Of a stretch of DNA of 64,000 nucleotides, positions 7,919 to 16,795 are shown piece by piece (within the stretch, counting starts at the first letter, position 1; each line of letters starts with the position of its first letter). The stretch comes from Streptomyces luteolifulvus. Its GTDB lineage: Bacteria; Actinomycetota; Actinomycetes; Streptomycetales; Streptomycetaceae. The stretch spans positions 62,001-126,000 of the forward strand of contig NZ_VZRB01000025.1 of NCBI RefSeq assembly GCF_008806595.1, written 5' to 3'. The translations under genes were made by a program, and so were the position numbers. The notes beneath the pieces are model-generated. The model worked only from the letters and a program-made list of their open reading frames with translations, ran no database searches and was not told the DNA's origin.

Positions 7919-8448
7919 CCGCGGGCACCTCCGGACACGGGCGCACGGTCGCGGAACAGCGCGTCGACGGGGATCAGTGTCTCCTGCGCAGCACCGCCGT
8001 CCACGCGTACGTCCTCGATCTCCGGCGCCCGCGCGGCCAGGGTCTCCCGTACGGCCTGCTCGGCGGACGTGGCGGAGCCGCAGCCTCCTGCCGGGACGCG
8101 GACCCGTACGGCCGTCTCGGACAGTTCGACCAGTTCGGGCGGGCCGGGCAGGTCGGCCAGGGCCTCCCGTACTCGGCTCTCGACCGGGTCGGGGTGCAGG
8201 TCGTGCACGAGCAGGAGGTGGCCGACCAGGTCGTCGGTGGCCAGCCGGCGCAGGAGATCGGGGTGGTCCTCCAGTTGGGCCGTGATCCGTCCCAGGCACT
8301 GCCCGTACAGCCCGACGAGTGTCTCGACGGTCTGGGCGGCCCGCGCCGCGGCGAGGCCGTCCGGCAGGGCGTCCAGGCCGGACAGCCGCTCCTCGGCGAG
8401 CGCCACCTGGCTCCGGGCGACCGCGTCGTCCCAGGGTTCCCAGCTCAT
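7915..8448 (-). CDS. NifU C-terminal-like protein, 177 aa
   Basis: The first 100 residues are helical. Residues about 105-150 resemble a NifU/Nfu C-terminal domain (VPAGGCGSATSAEQAVRETL, then APEIEDVRVDG). The usual CxxC that carries the iron-sulfur cluster is reduced to one cysteine, followed by Gly-Ser-Ala, so classic cluster scaffolding is doubtful. It sits directly behind the large subunit gene with a few bases of overlap. It may help insert clusters into the small subunit, or may be a protein-protein adaptor. Confidence 0.7.
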   Translation of the reverse strand: MSWEPWDDAVARSQVALAEERLSGLDALPDGLAAARAAQTVETLVGLYGQCLGRITAQLEDHPDLLRRLATDDLVGHLLLVHDLHPDPVESRVREALADLPGPPELVELSETAVRVRVPAGGCGSATSAEQAVRETLAARAPEIEDVRVDGGAAQETLIPVDALFRDRAPVSGGARG

Positions 8449-10250
8449 CCGTGGCCGCCCTGGTCCGCCAGGGTGCCGAAGGTCGGCGAGTGGGACTGAG
8501 TGAGGGTACGGCCACCGCCGAGGTACATGTGGACGCCGCACGGCAGGCAGGGGTCGAAGCTGCGGACGGTGCGCATGATGTCGATGCCCTTGAAGTTCTC
8601 CGGCCCGTTCTCCTCGAAGATCGGGCAGCCCTGCACCGCGTCCTCGTACGGTCCGGGAGTGCCGTAGAAGTCGCGCGGGCTGGCGTTCCACGGAGTCGGC
8701 GGGTACGGGTGGTAGTTGGCGATCTTCCCGTCGCGGATGACCATGTGATGGCTGAGCACCCCGCGCACGGCCTCGTGGAAGCCGCAGCCGATGGCGTCCT
8801 TGGGCACCTTGAAGTCCTGGAACGTCTTGGTGACGCCGGAGCGGACCTCGTTCAGGGCCTGGTCGACGAAGTGCAGGGCCATGCCGGCCGCGTAGGCGAC
8901 GAAGTACATGCGGGCCCGGTTGCGCTCGATGGTGTTGGGGAACGCCGGCGGCGTCCACTCCAGCCGGACCTCGGGCGAGGACGGGGTCCTGGGCAGGTCG
9001 ATCTGCACGCTGTGCCCGGTGGAGCGCACATACGGGGTCTCGACCTTCCCGGCGAGTGCGGTGGCCCACAGACGGGCGATGGGGCCGCCGCCGGTGTCCA
9101 GCGCGAGGAAGTCGCTGGTGCGCTTGTCGAACCAGCGGGGGCTCATCACCCAGCTGTAGTTGCCGCCGTCCAGGTCACGCTTCTGCGGAGCGGGCAGGGT
9201 GGTCTGGTTCCAGGGGTGGCGCTTGTCGACGGGGTTGCCGAGCGGGTCCTTGTCGACGAACGTCTCCTCGGCCGTCCAGTCCTCGTAGTACGAGCTGCCG
9301 AGCAGGATGCGCATGCCGAGGTTGATGTCGACCAGGTCCGTGGTGACGAGCTGGTTGTCGACCACGATGCCCGGCGTGACGAACATGCGGTTGCCCCACT
9401 CGTTCATCCGCTTGTAGCTGTAGTCGACGACCTCGGGGTCCTGGAAGGCGCCCCAGCAGCCGAGCAGCGTACGGCGGCGGCCGACCTCCTCGTAGCCGGG
9501 CAGGGCCTCGTAGAAGAAGTCGAAGACGTCGTCGTTCATGGCGACGGCGCGCTTGACGAAGTCCAGGCAGCGGGTGAGGCGGACCAGGTAGTCCGTGAAG
9601 AGCTGCGGGGTGGCAACCGTGCCGACACCGCCCGGGTACAGCGTGGAGGGGTGCACATGGCGGCCCTCCATCAGGCAGATCATCTCGCGGGTGAGGCGGC
9701 TCATGACGAGCGCCTCCTTGTACGTCTCGCCCTCGAAGGGGTTGTACGACCGCATGATGTCGCCGATCGTGCGGTGCCCGTGCTGGTCACCGCGCGGGGC
9801 CGGGGTGCGCTCGGCCCGCTCCCACACCCCCGGGTTGGTCTCCTTGACCATGCGTTCGCAGTAGTCGACGAAGACCATGTTGTCCTGGAAGATCGTGTGG
9901 TCGAACATGTACTCGGCGGCCTCGCCGAGGTTGACGATCCACTCGCCGAGCGGCGGTGTCTTCACGCCGTACGCCATGTTCTGCGCGTACACCGAGCAGG
10001 TGGCGTGGTTGTCCCCGCAGATGCCGCAGATCCGGCTGGTGATGAAGTGCGCGTCGCGGGGGTCCTTGCCCTTCATGAAGACGCTGTACCCACGGAAGAT
10101 CGACGAAGTGCTCTTGCACTCCACGACCTCGCGGGCAGCGAAGTCGATCTTCGTGTAGATGCCCAGGTTGCCGACGATCCGGGTGATGGGGTCGAACGCG
10201 ACATCGGTGAGGGTGCGCTGCTCGGCGGGGGCGGCCTGCCTCGTCGTCAC
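8445..10250 (-). CDS. hhyL: [NiFe] hydrogenase large subunit, group 1h type
   Basis: This subunit carries the Ni-Fe(CN)2CO site that oxidises hydrogen. The L1 motif RICGICGD places nickel ligands at Cys75 and Cys78, and the L2 motif DPCLPCGVH places the others at Cys568 and Cys571. The 27 residues after His574 are the extension removed by the maturation protease. The length of 601 and the motif variants fit the actinobacterial high-affinity uptake enzymes that scavenge trace hydrogen in air. It lies 46 bp behind the small subunit gene and overlaps the NifU-like gene. Confidence 0.95.
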   Translation of the reverse strand: MTTRQAAPAEQRTLTDVAFDPITRIVGNLGIYTKIDFAAREVVECKSTSSIFRGYSVFMKGKDPRDAHFITSRICGICGDNHATCSVYAQNMAYGVKTPPLGEWIVNLGEAAEYMFDHTIFQDNMVFVDYCERMVKETNPGVWERAERTPAPRGDQHGHRTIGDIMRSYNPFEGETYKEALVMSRLTREMICLMEGRHVHPSTLYPGGVGTVATPQLFTDYLVRLTRCLDFVKRAVAMNDDVFDFFYEALPGYEEVGRRRTLLGCWGAFQDPEVVDYSYKRMNEWGNRMFVTPGIVVDNQLVTTDLVDINLGMRILLGSSYYEDWTAEETFVDKDPLGNPVDKRHPWNQTTLPAPQKRDLDGGNYSWVMSPRWFDKRTSDFLALDTGGGPIARLWATALAGKVETPYVRSTGHSVQIDLPRTPSSPEVRLEWTPPAFPNTIERNRARMYFVAYAAGMALHFVDQALNEVRSGVTKTFQDFKVPKDAIGCGFHEAVRGVLSHHMVIRDGKIANYHPYPPTPWNASPRDFYGTPGPYEDAVQGCPIFEENGPENFKGIDIMRTVRSFDPCLPCGVHMYLGGGRTLTQSHSPTFGTLADQGGHG

Positions 10251-10296
10251 TGGACGGTTTCCTTTCGCACGAAGAACGTATCCGGGGTACGGGGGG

Positions 10297-11355
10297 TCAC
10301 TTGCCGGGCCGGTATCGCGGCGAGAAGCCGGACGTCAGCTGGGGGCGGTTGTGCCGCCACTTGGGCTCGCGGTTGACGGAGCGGTTGGTGACGGCGCGCA
10401 GGGTGCGCACCAGCGGGCCGTAGGTGGAGGCGAGGATGCCCGACGAGACGCTGCCGCCGGGGGGCTCGTCCATGAACGGCATGAACTTGTCGGGGAAGCC
10501 GGGCATGGTGCAGCCGATGCAGATGCCGCCGACGTTGGGGCAGCCGCCGACGCCGTCCATCCAGCCCCGCTTGGTGACGTTGCAGTTGACCACGGGGCCC
10601 CAGCAGCCGATCTTCACCTGGCACTTGGGCGAGTTGTAGTCCTTGGCGAAGTCGCCCTGCTCGTAGTAGGCGGCGCGGTCGCAGCCCTCGTGCACGGTCT
10701 TGCCGAACAGCCAGGTGGGGCGCAGCTGCTCGTCGAGCGGAATCGGCGGGGCCATCCCGGCGGCCTGGTAGAGCAGCCAGGTCACCGTCTCCATGAAGTT
10801 GTCCGGCTGGACGGGGCAGCCGGGCACATTGACGATCGGCAGTCCGCCGGCCGAGCGGAAGTCCCAGCCCAGGTAGTCGGCCAGGCCCATGCAGCCGGTG
10901 GGGTTGCCCGCCATCGCGTGGATACCGCCGTACGCGGCACAGGTGCCGATCGCGACGACGGCGAAGGCGCCGGGGGCGAGCCGGTCGATCCAGGTGTTGA
11001 GGGTGATGGGCTCACCGGTGCGCGGGTCGTTGCCCATCGAGGTCCAGTACCCTTCGCCGTTGATGCGCTCGTTGGGGATCGAGCCCTCCACGACGAGGAC
11101 GTACGGGGCACCCAGCTCGCCGTCGGCGGCCTGGTGGAACGGGCGGGTGAAGTCGTCGGCGGTCTCGTAGGCGAGCACCTTGTTGTGCAGGACGACCTTC
11201 GGCAGTCCCGGAATGGCCCCAAGGACCACGTCCTCGATGCTGGGCAGCGATGCGGCCGTGACCGAGACGGTGTCGCCGTCGCAGCTCATGCCCTCGGAGG
11301 TCCACAGGATGTGAACCTCGTCCACGGCGGCGGGGGCCTGGGTGTCGGTGCTCAT
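10297..11355 (-). CDS. hhyS: [NiFe] hydrogenase small subunit, group 1h type
   Basis: This subunit holds the iron-sulfur chain that takes electrons from the active site. Cys25 and Asp28 (SCDGDT) match the unusual proximal-cluster pair, three Cys plus one Asp, seen in the actinobacterial-type hydrogenase of Ralstonia. Later cysteines (GTCAAYGG, VPGCPVQP, EGCDRAAYY, CWGPVVNC, GGCPNVGGICIGC) fill the other ligand places. There is no Tat signal, so the enzyme is cytosolic or attached to the inner face of the membrane. GGAAGGGA precedes the ATG. It follows hypX by 50 bp. Confidence 0.95.
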   Translation of the reverse strand: MSTDTQAPAAVDEVHILWTSEGMSCDGDTVSVTAASLPSIEDVVLGAIPGLPKVVLHNKVLAYETADDFTRPFHQAADGELGAPYVLVVEGSIPNERINGEGYWTSMGNDPRTGEPITLNTWIDRLAPGAFAVVAIGTCAAYGGIHAMAGNPTGCMGLADYLGWDFRSAGGLPIVNVPGCPVQPDNFMETVTWLLYQAAGMAPPIPLDEQLRPTWLFGKTVHEGCDRAAYYEQGDFAKDYNSPKCQVKIGCWGPVVNCNVTKRGWMDGVGGCPNVGGICIGCTMPGFPDKFMPFMDEPPGGSVSSGILASTYGPLVRTLRAVTNRSVNREPKWRHNRPQLTSGFSPRYRPGK

Positions 11356-11405
11356 GGAGTCCCTTCCTGACGGCGTCCCCCGAAGCAGGCTGACATAGCA
11401 GTCAT

Positions 11406-13127
11406 TCAGTCACCATTCGGACACTCCGTTCGGAGATGCCGGGGCGTCTCGTTCGGCCGTCTCTTGCGTACGAAGGCGGAACGCAGCGCGTGGTAGGGAG
11501 CGTCGGGGTCGTCGAAGACGGCACGCATGCGCGCCAGCTCGTCGGCCCGGTAGGCGCTGAGTGGACGTACGGCCTCGTCGCGCTCGCGTGCGGCCTTCTT
11601 CGCGCCCAGCCGGGCGGGCAGCCCCGGTGAGCGGGCCAGCCTGTCGGCCATTCGGGTGATCTCCGCCGCGAATTCGCTCGGGGCGCAGTCCACGACACGG
11701 TCCACCAGACCGAGGGCCTCGGCGGCGGGGGCGGTGAGCGGCAGCGCGTCCTCGGTGAGCCGCGCGGCGACGGCCGCACCGACCCGGCGCGGCAGCGTGT
11801 AGGTCCAGAACTCCGAACCGTACAGGCCCATCAGGCGGTAGTGCGGATTGAGGACGGCACCGCGGCGGCACCACACCTCGTCCGCGGCGAGGGCCAGCAT
11901 GGCGCCGCCCGCGGCCGCGTTGCCGGGGAGTGCGGCGACGACCAGGCGGTCGGTGGTGGTCAGGATCTCCGCAACCAGGTCGTCGATCGCCTCGATGTTG
12001 GCGAGCGACTCGGCGGCGGGGTCGGCTGCGGCTTCGATGACGTTGAGGTGGATTCCGTTGGAGAAGAAGTCCCGGCTTCCGCCGAGGACGAGGACGTCGA
12101 CCGGGCGCGTGAGGGCGTGGCGGTACGTTTCGAGGAGGCGTCGGCACTGGTCGGTGCTCATGGCTCCGCCGGGGAAGCGGAAGCGGATGAAGCCGACGGT
12201 TCCTGTTTCCTCGTAGGTGATGTCGGAGTAGGTCCCGCACGACGGTTGTCGGGTGCGGGTTGTGGGTGGTTGCTCGCGCCCACGCGGCGGAGCCGCACAT
12301 GTCACAGCCCCGCGCTGCTGGTAGGCCACGGTTGCCGGGAGTTTGAAGGTGGGCGGGGATCCTGGTTTGCGGCGGGGGCGGAGTTCCGGGATCCAGACCG
12401 CGCCGTCCGTCGTCGCGCGGCAGATGGCGCCATGGTGTGTGGCCAGGATCTCGCCCGGAGTTCCCCTCAGCTGGTCCTCCGGGTGGCCGCCGTGGAGGTA
12501 CCACTCCTCGCCGAGGAAGGTGTCGAGCACGCCGGGCTGGGAGTCGGCGGCTCGTAGTTTGCGCAGCACCGTTTCTGTCGGATCCCGGTGCCAGTCGATG
12601 CGGCGTTCCTCCTGGCTCAGGTACGGCTGCCAGGTGTGGGTGGCCGGCATGAGCGGGGTGCAGGTGCCCGAGGCGAAGCGTTCTACCGCGAGCAGCACCG
12701 CCCGCAGGGCCGCGTCGGACAGCTCGCCCCGGTACAGGTCGCTCTTGCCGACGTCCGGGGGAATGGCGAAGTCCGCCGACGCCCACACCGGTCCCGCGTC
12801 CATCTCGGCGACCGCCTGAAGGACCGTCACACCCCATCGGTCGAGGCCCGCCTGCACCGCCCGGTCGAGTGACGAGGGGCCACGGTCGCCGGGCGGTCCC
12901 GGGTGGACGATCAGACAGGGGTACGCCGACCAGACCTCTTCCGGGACCGCGGTCGTCAGCATGGGCGCGATCACCAGATCGGGCACATGGCGGCGCACCG
13001 CTGCGGTCAGGTCCTCGTCGTCGCCGAGGGCCAGCTCCACGCCGACCGGGTGTCCGAGGTCGCGCAACTCCGCGTGGACCCGCTGGGTGAGGCTGTTGAA
13101 CGCGCTGGCGAGGAGCAGAATCCGCAT
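11406..13127 (-). CDS. hypX: HypX/HoxX, CO-ligand synthesis protein
   Basis: HypX makes the CO ligand of the active site from formyl-tetrahydrofolate by way of formyl-CoA, and is typical of hydrogenases matured in air. Residues 1-265 are the formyltransferase-like half (MRILLLASAFNSLTQRV; LIVHPGPPGDRGPSSLD). Residues about 300-573 are the enoyl-CoA hydratase-like half (VLVLGGSRDFFSNGIHLN; PGNAAAGGAMLALAADEVW). The linker at about 266-300 is Pro/Arg/Thr-rich, and its DNA looks like a mobile repeat (12236-12320). It is first in the minus-strand hydrogenase operon and divergent from hypA. Confidence 0.9.
   Translation of the reverse strand: MRILLLASAFNSLTQRVHAELRDLGHPVGVELALGDDEDLTAAVRRHVPDLVIAPMLTTAVPEEVWSAYPCLIVHPGPPGDRGPSSLDRAVQAGLDRWGVTVLQAVAEMDAGPVWASADFAIPPDVGKSDLYRGELSDAALRAVLLAVERFASGTCTPLMPATHTWQPYLSQEERRIDWHRDPTETVLRKLRAADSQPGVLDTFLGEEWYLHGGHPEDQLRGTPGEILATHHGAICRATTDGAVWIPELRPRRKPGSPPTFKLPATVAYQQRGAVTCAAPPRGREQPPTTRTRQPSCGTYSDITYEETGTVGFIRFRFPGGAMSTDQCRRLLETYRHALTRPVDVLVLGGSRDFFSNGIHLNVIEAAADPAAESLANIEAIDDLVAEILTTTDRLVVAALPGNAAAGGAMLALAADEVWCRRGAVLNPHYRLMGLYGSEFWTYTLPRRVGAAVAARLTEDALPLTAPAAEALGLVDRVVDCAPSEFAAEITRMADRLARSPGLPARLGAKKAARERDEAVRPLSAYRADELARMRAVFDDPDAPYHALRSAFVRKRRPNETPRHLRTECPNGD
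12236..12320 (-). repeat. Streptomyces-type intergenic repeat-like sequence inside hypX
   Basis: The stretch includes GCTCGCGCCCACGCGGCGGA followed by GCCGCACATGTCACAGCCCC and resembles, from memory, a dispersed repeat often seen between Streptomyces genes. Here it lies in frame between the two HypX domains. The identification depends on recall and is not confirmed by a second copy in this window. Confidence 0.4.
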
Positions 13128-13272
13128 CACGCGCCGATGCTGCCCGCCGACCGCCGCACGGAACGCGAGGCGCGCCCCGGGGGCCGCGCGCTTGGGCCGC
13201 CCGGGGGAAAACACACTCCGTCCCCTGCCATGTGCCGGGCCGGGACTTCGGCCGTGCCTACCGTGGCGGACC

Positions 13273-13626
13273 ATGCACGAGCTGTCGATCGCCGCCGCCG
13301 TGGTGGAGAGCGCCGAGGGCGTCGCCCGCGAACACGGGTCGGACGCGGTGGCGGGCGTGACACTGCGGATCGGTGAACTCGCTGGTGTGGTCCCGGACGC
13401 ACTGCGCTTCTCGTTCTCGCTGGTCGCCGAGGGCACCGCACTGCACAGCGCCGAGTTGGTCATCGAGGAGGTACCGGCCCGGGCCCGGTGCGGCGGCTGC
13501 GACGCCCGCTTCGCGGTCGGCTCGCCGCCCGCGCTGTGGTGCCCGCACTGCGACACCGCGGCGGCCGAGTTGCTGAGCGGGCGGGAACTGGAACTGGCGG
13601 AGGTACGAATGGCAGGGAGCCCGTGA
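13273..13626 (+). CDS. hypA: Hydrogenase nickel insertion protein HypA
   Basis: HypA delivers nickel to the large subunit with HypB. The N-terminus MHEL gives the nickel site (Met1-His2), and the zinc site is Cys73, Cys76, Cys90 and Cys93 (CGGC and CPHC). The length of 117 is normal. The stop overlaps the hypB start (TGATG). The 145-bp gap to divergent hypX must hold the promoters of both operons; I see no strong consensus boxes there. Confidence 0.95.
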   Translation: MHELSIAAAVVESAEGVAREHGSDAVAGVTLRIGELAGVVPDALRFSFSLVAEGTALHSAELVIEEVPARARCGGCDARFAVGSPPALWCPHCDTAAAELLSGRELELAEVRMAGSP

Positions 13627-14447
13627 TGTGCCGCAGCGTCGACGTACGAACGGCCGTGCTGGCCAAGAACGACTCTCTGGCGGCGCAGCTCCGCACCGAA
13701 CTGGCGGAGCGGCGGGTGACGGCGGTGAATCTGCTGTCCAGCCCCGGCAGCGGCAAGACCGCCCTCCTCGAACTGGTGCTGCGCCGGGCCCGGGAGCGTG
13801 CCGTGGCCGTCGCCGCGCTCACCGCGGATCTGGCCACGGAGAACGACGCGCGTCGGCTTGCCCGGTCCGGAGCCCCGGTGAAGCAGGTGCTGACGGGTGG
13901 TCTGTGCCATCTGGAGTCGGCCCAGTTGCGCGGGCTCATCGACGGCTGGCTTCCGGAGCCGACCCGGCTGCTGTTCGTCGAGAACGTGGGGAATCTGGTC
14001 TGTCCCGCCTCCTACGACCTGGGCGAGACGCTGCGTGTGACGCTCATGTCCGTGACGGAGGGCGAGGACAAGCCGCTGAAGTACCCGACCGCGTTCGGCG
14101 GCGCCCATTTGGTGGTGCTGACGAAGACCGATCTCGCCGATGCCGTCGGCTTCGACGACTCGGCCTTCACGACAGCCGTGCAGCGCGTCAATCCGGGCGT
14201 GGAGATCCTGCCCACTTCGGCCCGTGACGGGCGGGGCGTGGACATCCTGCTGGACCGCGTGCTCGCCGTCGCGGACGGAGCGGCACCGCACACGCCCCTG
14301 CTCGCGGCGGACCATCTGCGCCACCACGGCCACGACCACGCTCCCGCACACCACCACGGCGACGCCCGTGCGGACGGCCACGAGCACGGCGCCACCCATG
14401 CCCCGGGACACGCGCACGGCCGCTCGACCCGGCCCGCCTCCGCGTGA
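13626..14447 (+). CDS. hypB: Hydrogenase nickel incorporation GTPase HypB
   Basis: HypB is the GTPase that drives nickel transfer. The P-loop is SSPGSGKT, and switch and base motifs follow (TADLATENDARR, TKTDLADAVG). A histidine-rich stretch of 12 His in about 35 residues (HHGHDHAPAHHHGD onward) forms the C-terminus. In most HypB proteins a His-rich store is N-terminal, so the placement is unusual. The N-terminal CxxCGC high-affinity site of E. coli HypB is absent. The start overlaps hypA and the end overlaps hypF (GTGA). Confidence 0.93.
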   Translation: MCRSVDVRTAVLAKNDSLAAQLRTELAERRVTAVNLLSSPGSGKTALLELVLRRARERAVAVAALTADLATENDARRLARSGAPVKQVLTGGLCHLESAQLRGLIDGWLPEPTRLLFVENVGNLVCPASYDLGETLRVTLMSVTEGEDKPLKYPTAFGGAHLVVLTKTDLADAVGFDDSAFTTAVQRVNPGVEILPTSARDGRGVDILLDRVLAVADGAAPHTPLLAADHLRHHGHDHAPAHHHGDARADGHEHGATHAPGHAHGRSTRPASA

Positions 14448-16795
14448 CCACCACGACGGCGGACCGGGACACGGCGGACCCGTCGGCGGTACGGCGCCGG
14501 GTCGTCGTCCGCGGGACCGTGCAGGGTGTCGGGTTCAGGCCCTTCGTGCACCGACTCGCGGCGGAGCTGGACCTCGCCGGTCATGTGCGCAACGGCGGCG
14601 AGGGCGTGGTGGCCGAGGTGGAGGGCGCCCCGGAGTCCGTGGCGGAGTTCTGCCGGGCCCTGACGGAGAGGCCGCCGCCCCTGGCGGACGTACACGAGGT
14701 GGCGTACGAGACCGTCCCGGCGCTCGGCGCGGCCGGTTTCGTCATCCATGCGTCCGACGGCAACGGCACGGCACAGACGCTCATTCCGCCGGACACCGCG
14801 ACCTGCGGGGACTGTCTGAGGGAGCTGGCCGACCCTGCGGACCGCCGCCACCGTCACCCCTTCATCACGTGCACGCACTGCGGTCCCCGCTTCACCATCT
14901 CCACCGGCCTGCCCTATGACCGGGCGACGACCACCATGGCCGCGTTCGAGCTCTGCCGGGAGTGCGCCGCCGAGTACGCGGACCCGACCGACCGACGCTT
15001 CCACGCCCAGCCGGTGGCCTGTCACGACTGCGGACCGAGGCTGCGGCTGACCGTCCCCGGCGGGCGTCCCAACGAGGGAGGACCGGCTCTCGCCGAGGCA
15101 CGGCGGCTGCTGGCGCGGGGAGCTGTGCTGGCCGTCAAGGGGCTCGGTGGGTACCACCTGGCCTGTGACGCCACCGACGAGCGGGCGGTCTCGGCGCTGC
15201 GCGGGCGCAAGGAGCGCGGCGGCAAACCGTTCGCCGTCATGTGCGCCGACCTGGCGGAGGCCGGGCGGCTGGCCCGTATCGGCCCCGAGGAGGAGGCGGT
15301 GCTGACGGGCCGTCGGCGGCCGATCGTGCTGCTGCGCCGCCGGGCCGGAGCGGGCGGACTCGCCGACGCGGTGTGCCCGGGCAGTCCGGACGTCGGTGTG
15401 ATGCTGCCGTACACCCCGCTGCACCGCCTGCTGTTCGGTCTTCCGGACGATCCGCCGGGCCCGCGGGTGCTGGTGATGACCAGTGGCAACCGTTCCGGGG
15501 AGCCGATCGTCACCGACGACGCCGAGGCGCTGGAGCGGCTCGCCGGGATCGCCGACGCCTGGCTGTGGCACGACCGGGTCATCGAAGTGCCCTGTGACGA
15601 CTCGGTGGTCCGGGTCCGCCCGGACGGGGGCGGCGAGGTCGTGCTGCGCCGGTCGCGCGGCCATGTCCCCGAGCCCGTCGCGCTCCCGGTGCCCGTCGCC
15701 GCGGCGCTCGCCGTGGGCGGTGACCTGAAGAACGCCCTGTGCCTGGGAGCGGACGACCGGGCCTGGTTCTCCCCGCACATCGGCGACATGGGCGACCTGG
15801 CCACCGTACGGGCCTTCGAGCGCGCCGAGAGCCGGCTGCGCACCCTGACCGGGATCATCCCGGGGGTGGTGGCGGGCGACCGGCACCCGGGCTATCACTC
15901 GGGGCGCTGGGCGCGGAGGGCCGCCGAGGCGGGCGGCCTGCCGCTGCGCCTGGTCCAGCATCACCACGCCCATATCGCGTCCGTCATGGCCGAGCACGGC
16001 GTGCACGGGAATGCGCGGGTCATCGGCGTCGCCTTCGACGGCACCGGTTACGGCGACGACGGGGCCGTCTGGGGCGGCGAGGTGCTGATCGCCGGCTACG
16101 ACGGCTGCCACCGCTTCGCGCATCTGCCGTACGCCCCGCTCCCGGGCGGTGACGCGGGCGTGGCCAACCCGTGCCGCACGGCACTGTCCCGGCTGCGCAC
16201 CGCCGGGCTGCCCTGGGACGCGGACCTGCCCTGTGTCACCGCCTGCACTGCGGATGAACTGCGCCTGCTGCACCGGCAGTTGGACCGCGGCACCGCCTGT
16301 GTGCCGACGTCCAGCATGGGCCGGCTCTTCGACGCGGTCTCCTCCCTGGCCGGGATCTGCCATCGGGCCCGCTACGAGGCTCAGGCCGCGATCGAGCTGG
16401 AGGCCGCGGCGGTTCTCGCGTGGGCGGAGAAGACGGGGGCGTACCGCTTCGGCCGCGCTCTGGAGCCCGGTCCGGTGCTCGCCGCGATCGTGACCGACCT
16501 GCGGCGCGGCGTGCCGGTCACGGTGATCGCCGCCCGCTTCCACCGCGGGGTCGCGGCGGCCGTGGCGGAGGTCTGCCGGTCCGCCCGCCGGGAGACCGGA
16601 GCGGAGGTGGCCGCCCTGTCGGGCGGGGTGTTCGCCAACGCGCTGCTCGACTCTGCGTGCGCCGCGCTGCTGGCGGCGGACGGCTTCACGGTGCTCCGCC
16701 ACCGGCGGGTGCCACCCAACGACGGCGGACTCGCGCTCGGCCAGCTGGTCGTGGCGGCCCGGACGAATCGCTGCGAACGACAAGGAGAACGCTGA
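14444..16795 (+). CDS. hypF: Carbamoyltransferase HypF
   Basis: HypF turns carbamoyl phosphate into the carbamoyl group that becomes the cyanide ligands. In order, the 783-residue protein shows an acylphosphatase domain (RGTVQGVGFRPFVHR), two zinc-finger units (CGDC...CTHC and CREC...CHDC), a YrdC-like domain, and a Kae1-like domain with the metal motif QHHHAHIASVMAEHG. The GTG start at 14444 overlaps the hypB stop. Confidence 0.95.
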   Translation: MTTTTADRDTADPSAVRRRVVVRGTVQGVGFRPFVHRLAAELDLAGHVRNGGEGVVAEVEGAPESVAEFCRALTERPPPLADVHEVAYETVPALGAAGFVIHASDGNGTAQTLIPPDTATCGDCLRELADPADRRHRHPFITCTHCGPRFTISTGLPYDRATTTMAAFELCRECAAEYADPTDRRFHAQPVACHDCGPRLRLTVPGGRPNEGGPALAEARRLLARGAVLAVKGLGGYHLACDATDERAVSALRGRKERGGKPFAVMCADLAEAGRLARIGPEEEAVLTGRRRPIVLLRRRAGAGGLADAVCPGSPDVGVMLPYTPLHRLLFGLPDDPPGPRVLVMTSGNRSGEPIVTDDAEALERLAGIADAWLWHDRVIEVPCDDSVVRVRPDGGGEVVLRRSRGHVPEPVALPVPVAAALAVGGDLKNALCLGADDRAWFSPHIGDMGDLATVRAFERAESRLRTLTGIIPGVVAGDRHPGYHSGRWARRAAEAGGLPLRLVQHHHAHIASVMAEHGVHGNARVIGVAFDGTGYGDDGAVWGGEVLIAGYDGCHRFAHLPYAPLPGGDAGVANPCRTALSRLRTAGLPWDADLPCVTACTADELRLLHRQLDRGTACVPTSSMGRLFDAVSSLAGICHRARYEAQAAIELEAAAVLAWAEKTGAYRFGRALEPGPVLAAIVTDLRRGVPVTVIAARFHRGVAAAVAEVCRSARRETGAEVAALSGGVFANALLDSACAALLAADGFTVLRHRRVPPNDGGLALGQLVVAARTNRCERQGER

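Noticed and set aside
8319..10376. Plus-strand open frame opposite the hydrogenase large subunit
   Set aside because: It is a shadow of the large subunit gene and shows no domain.
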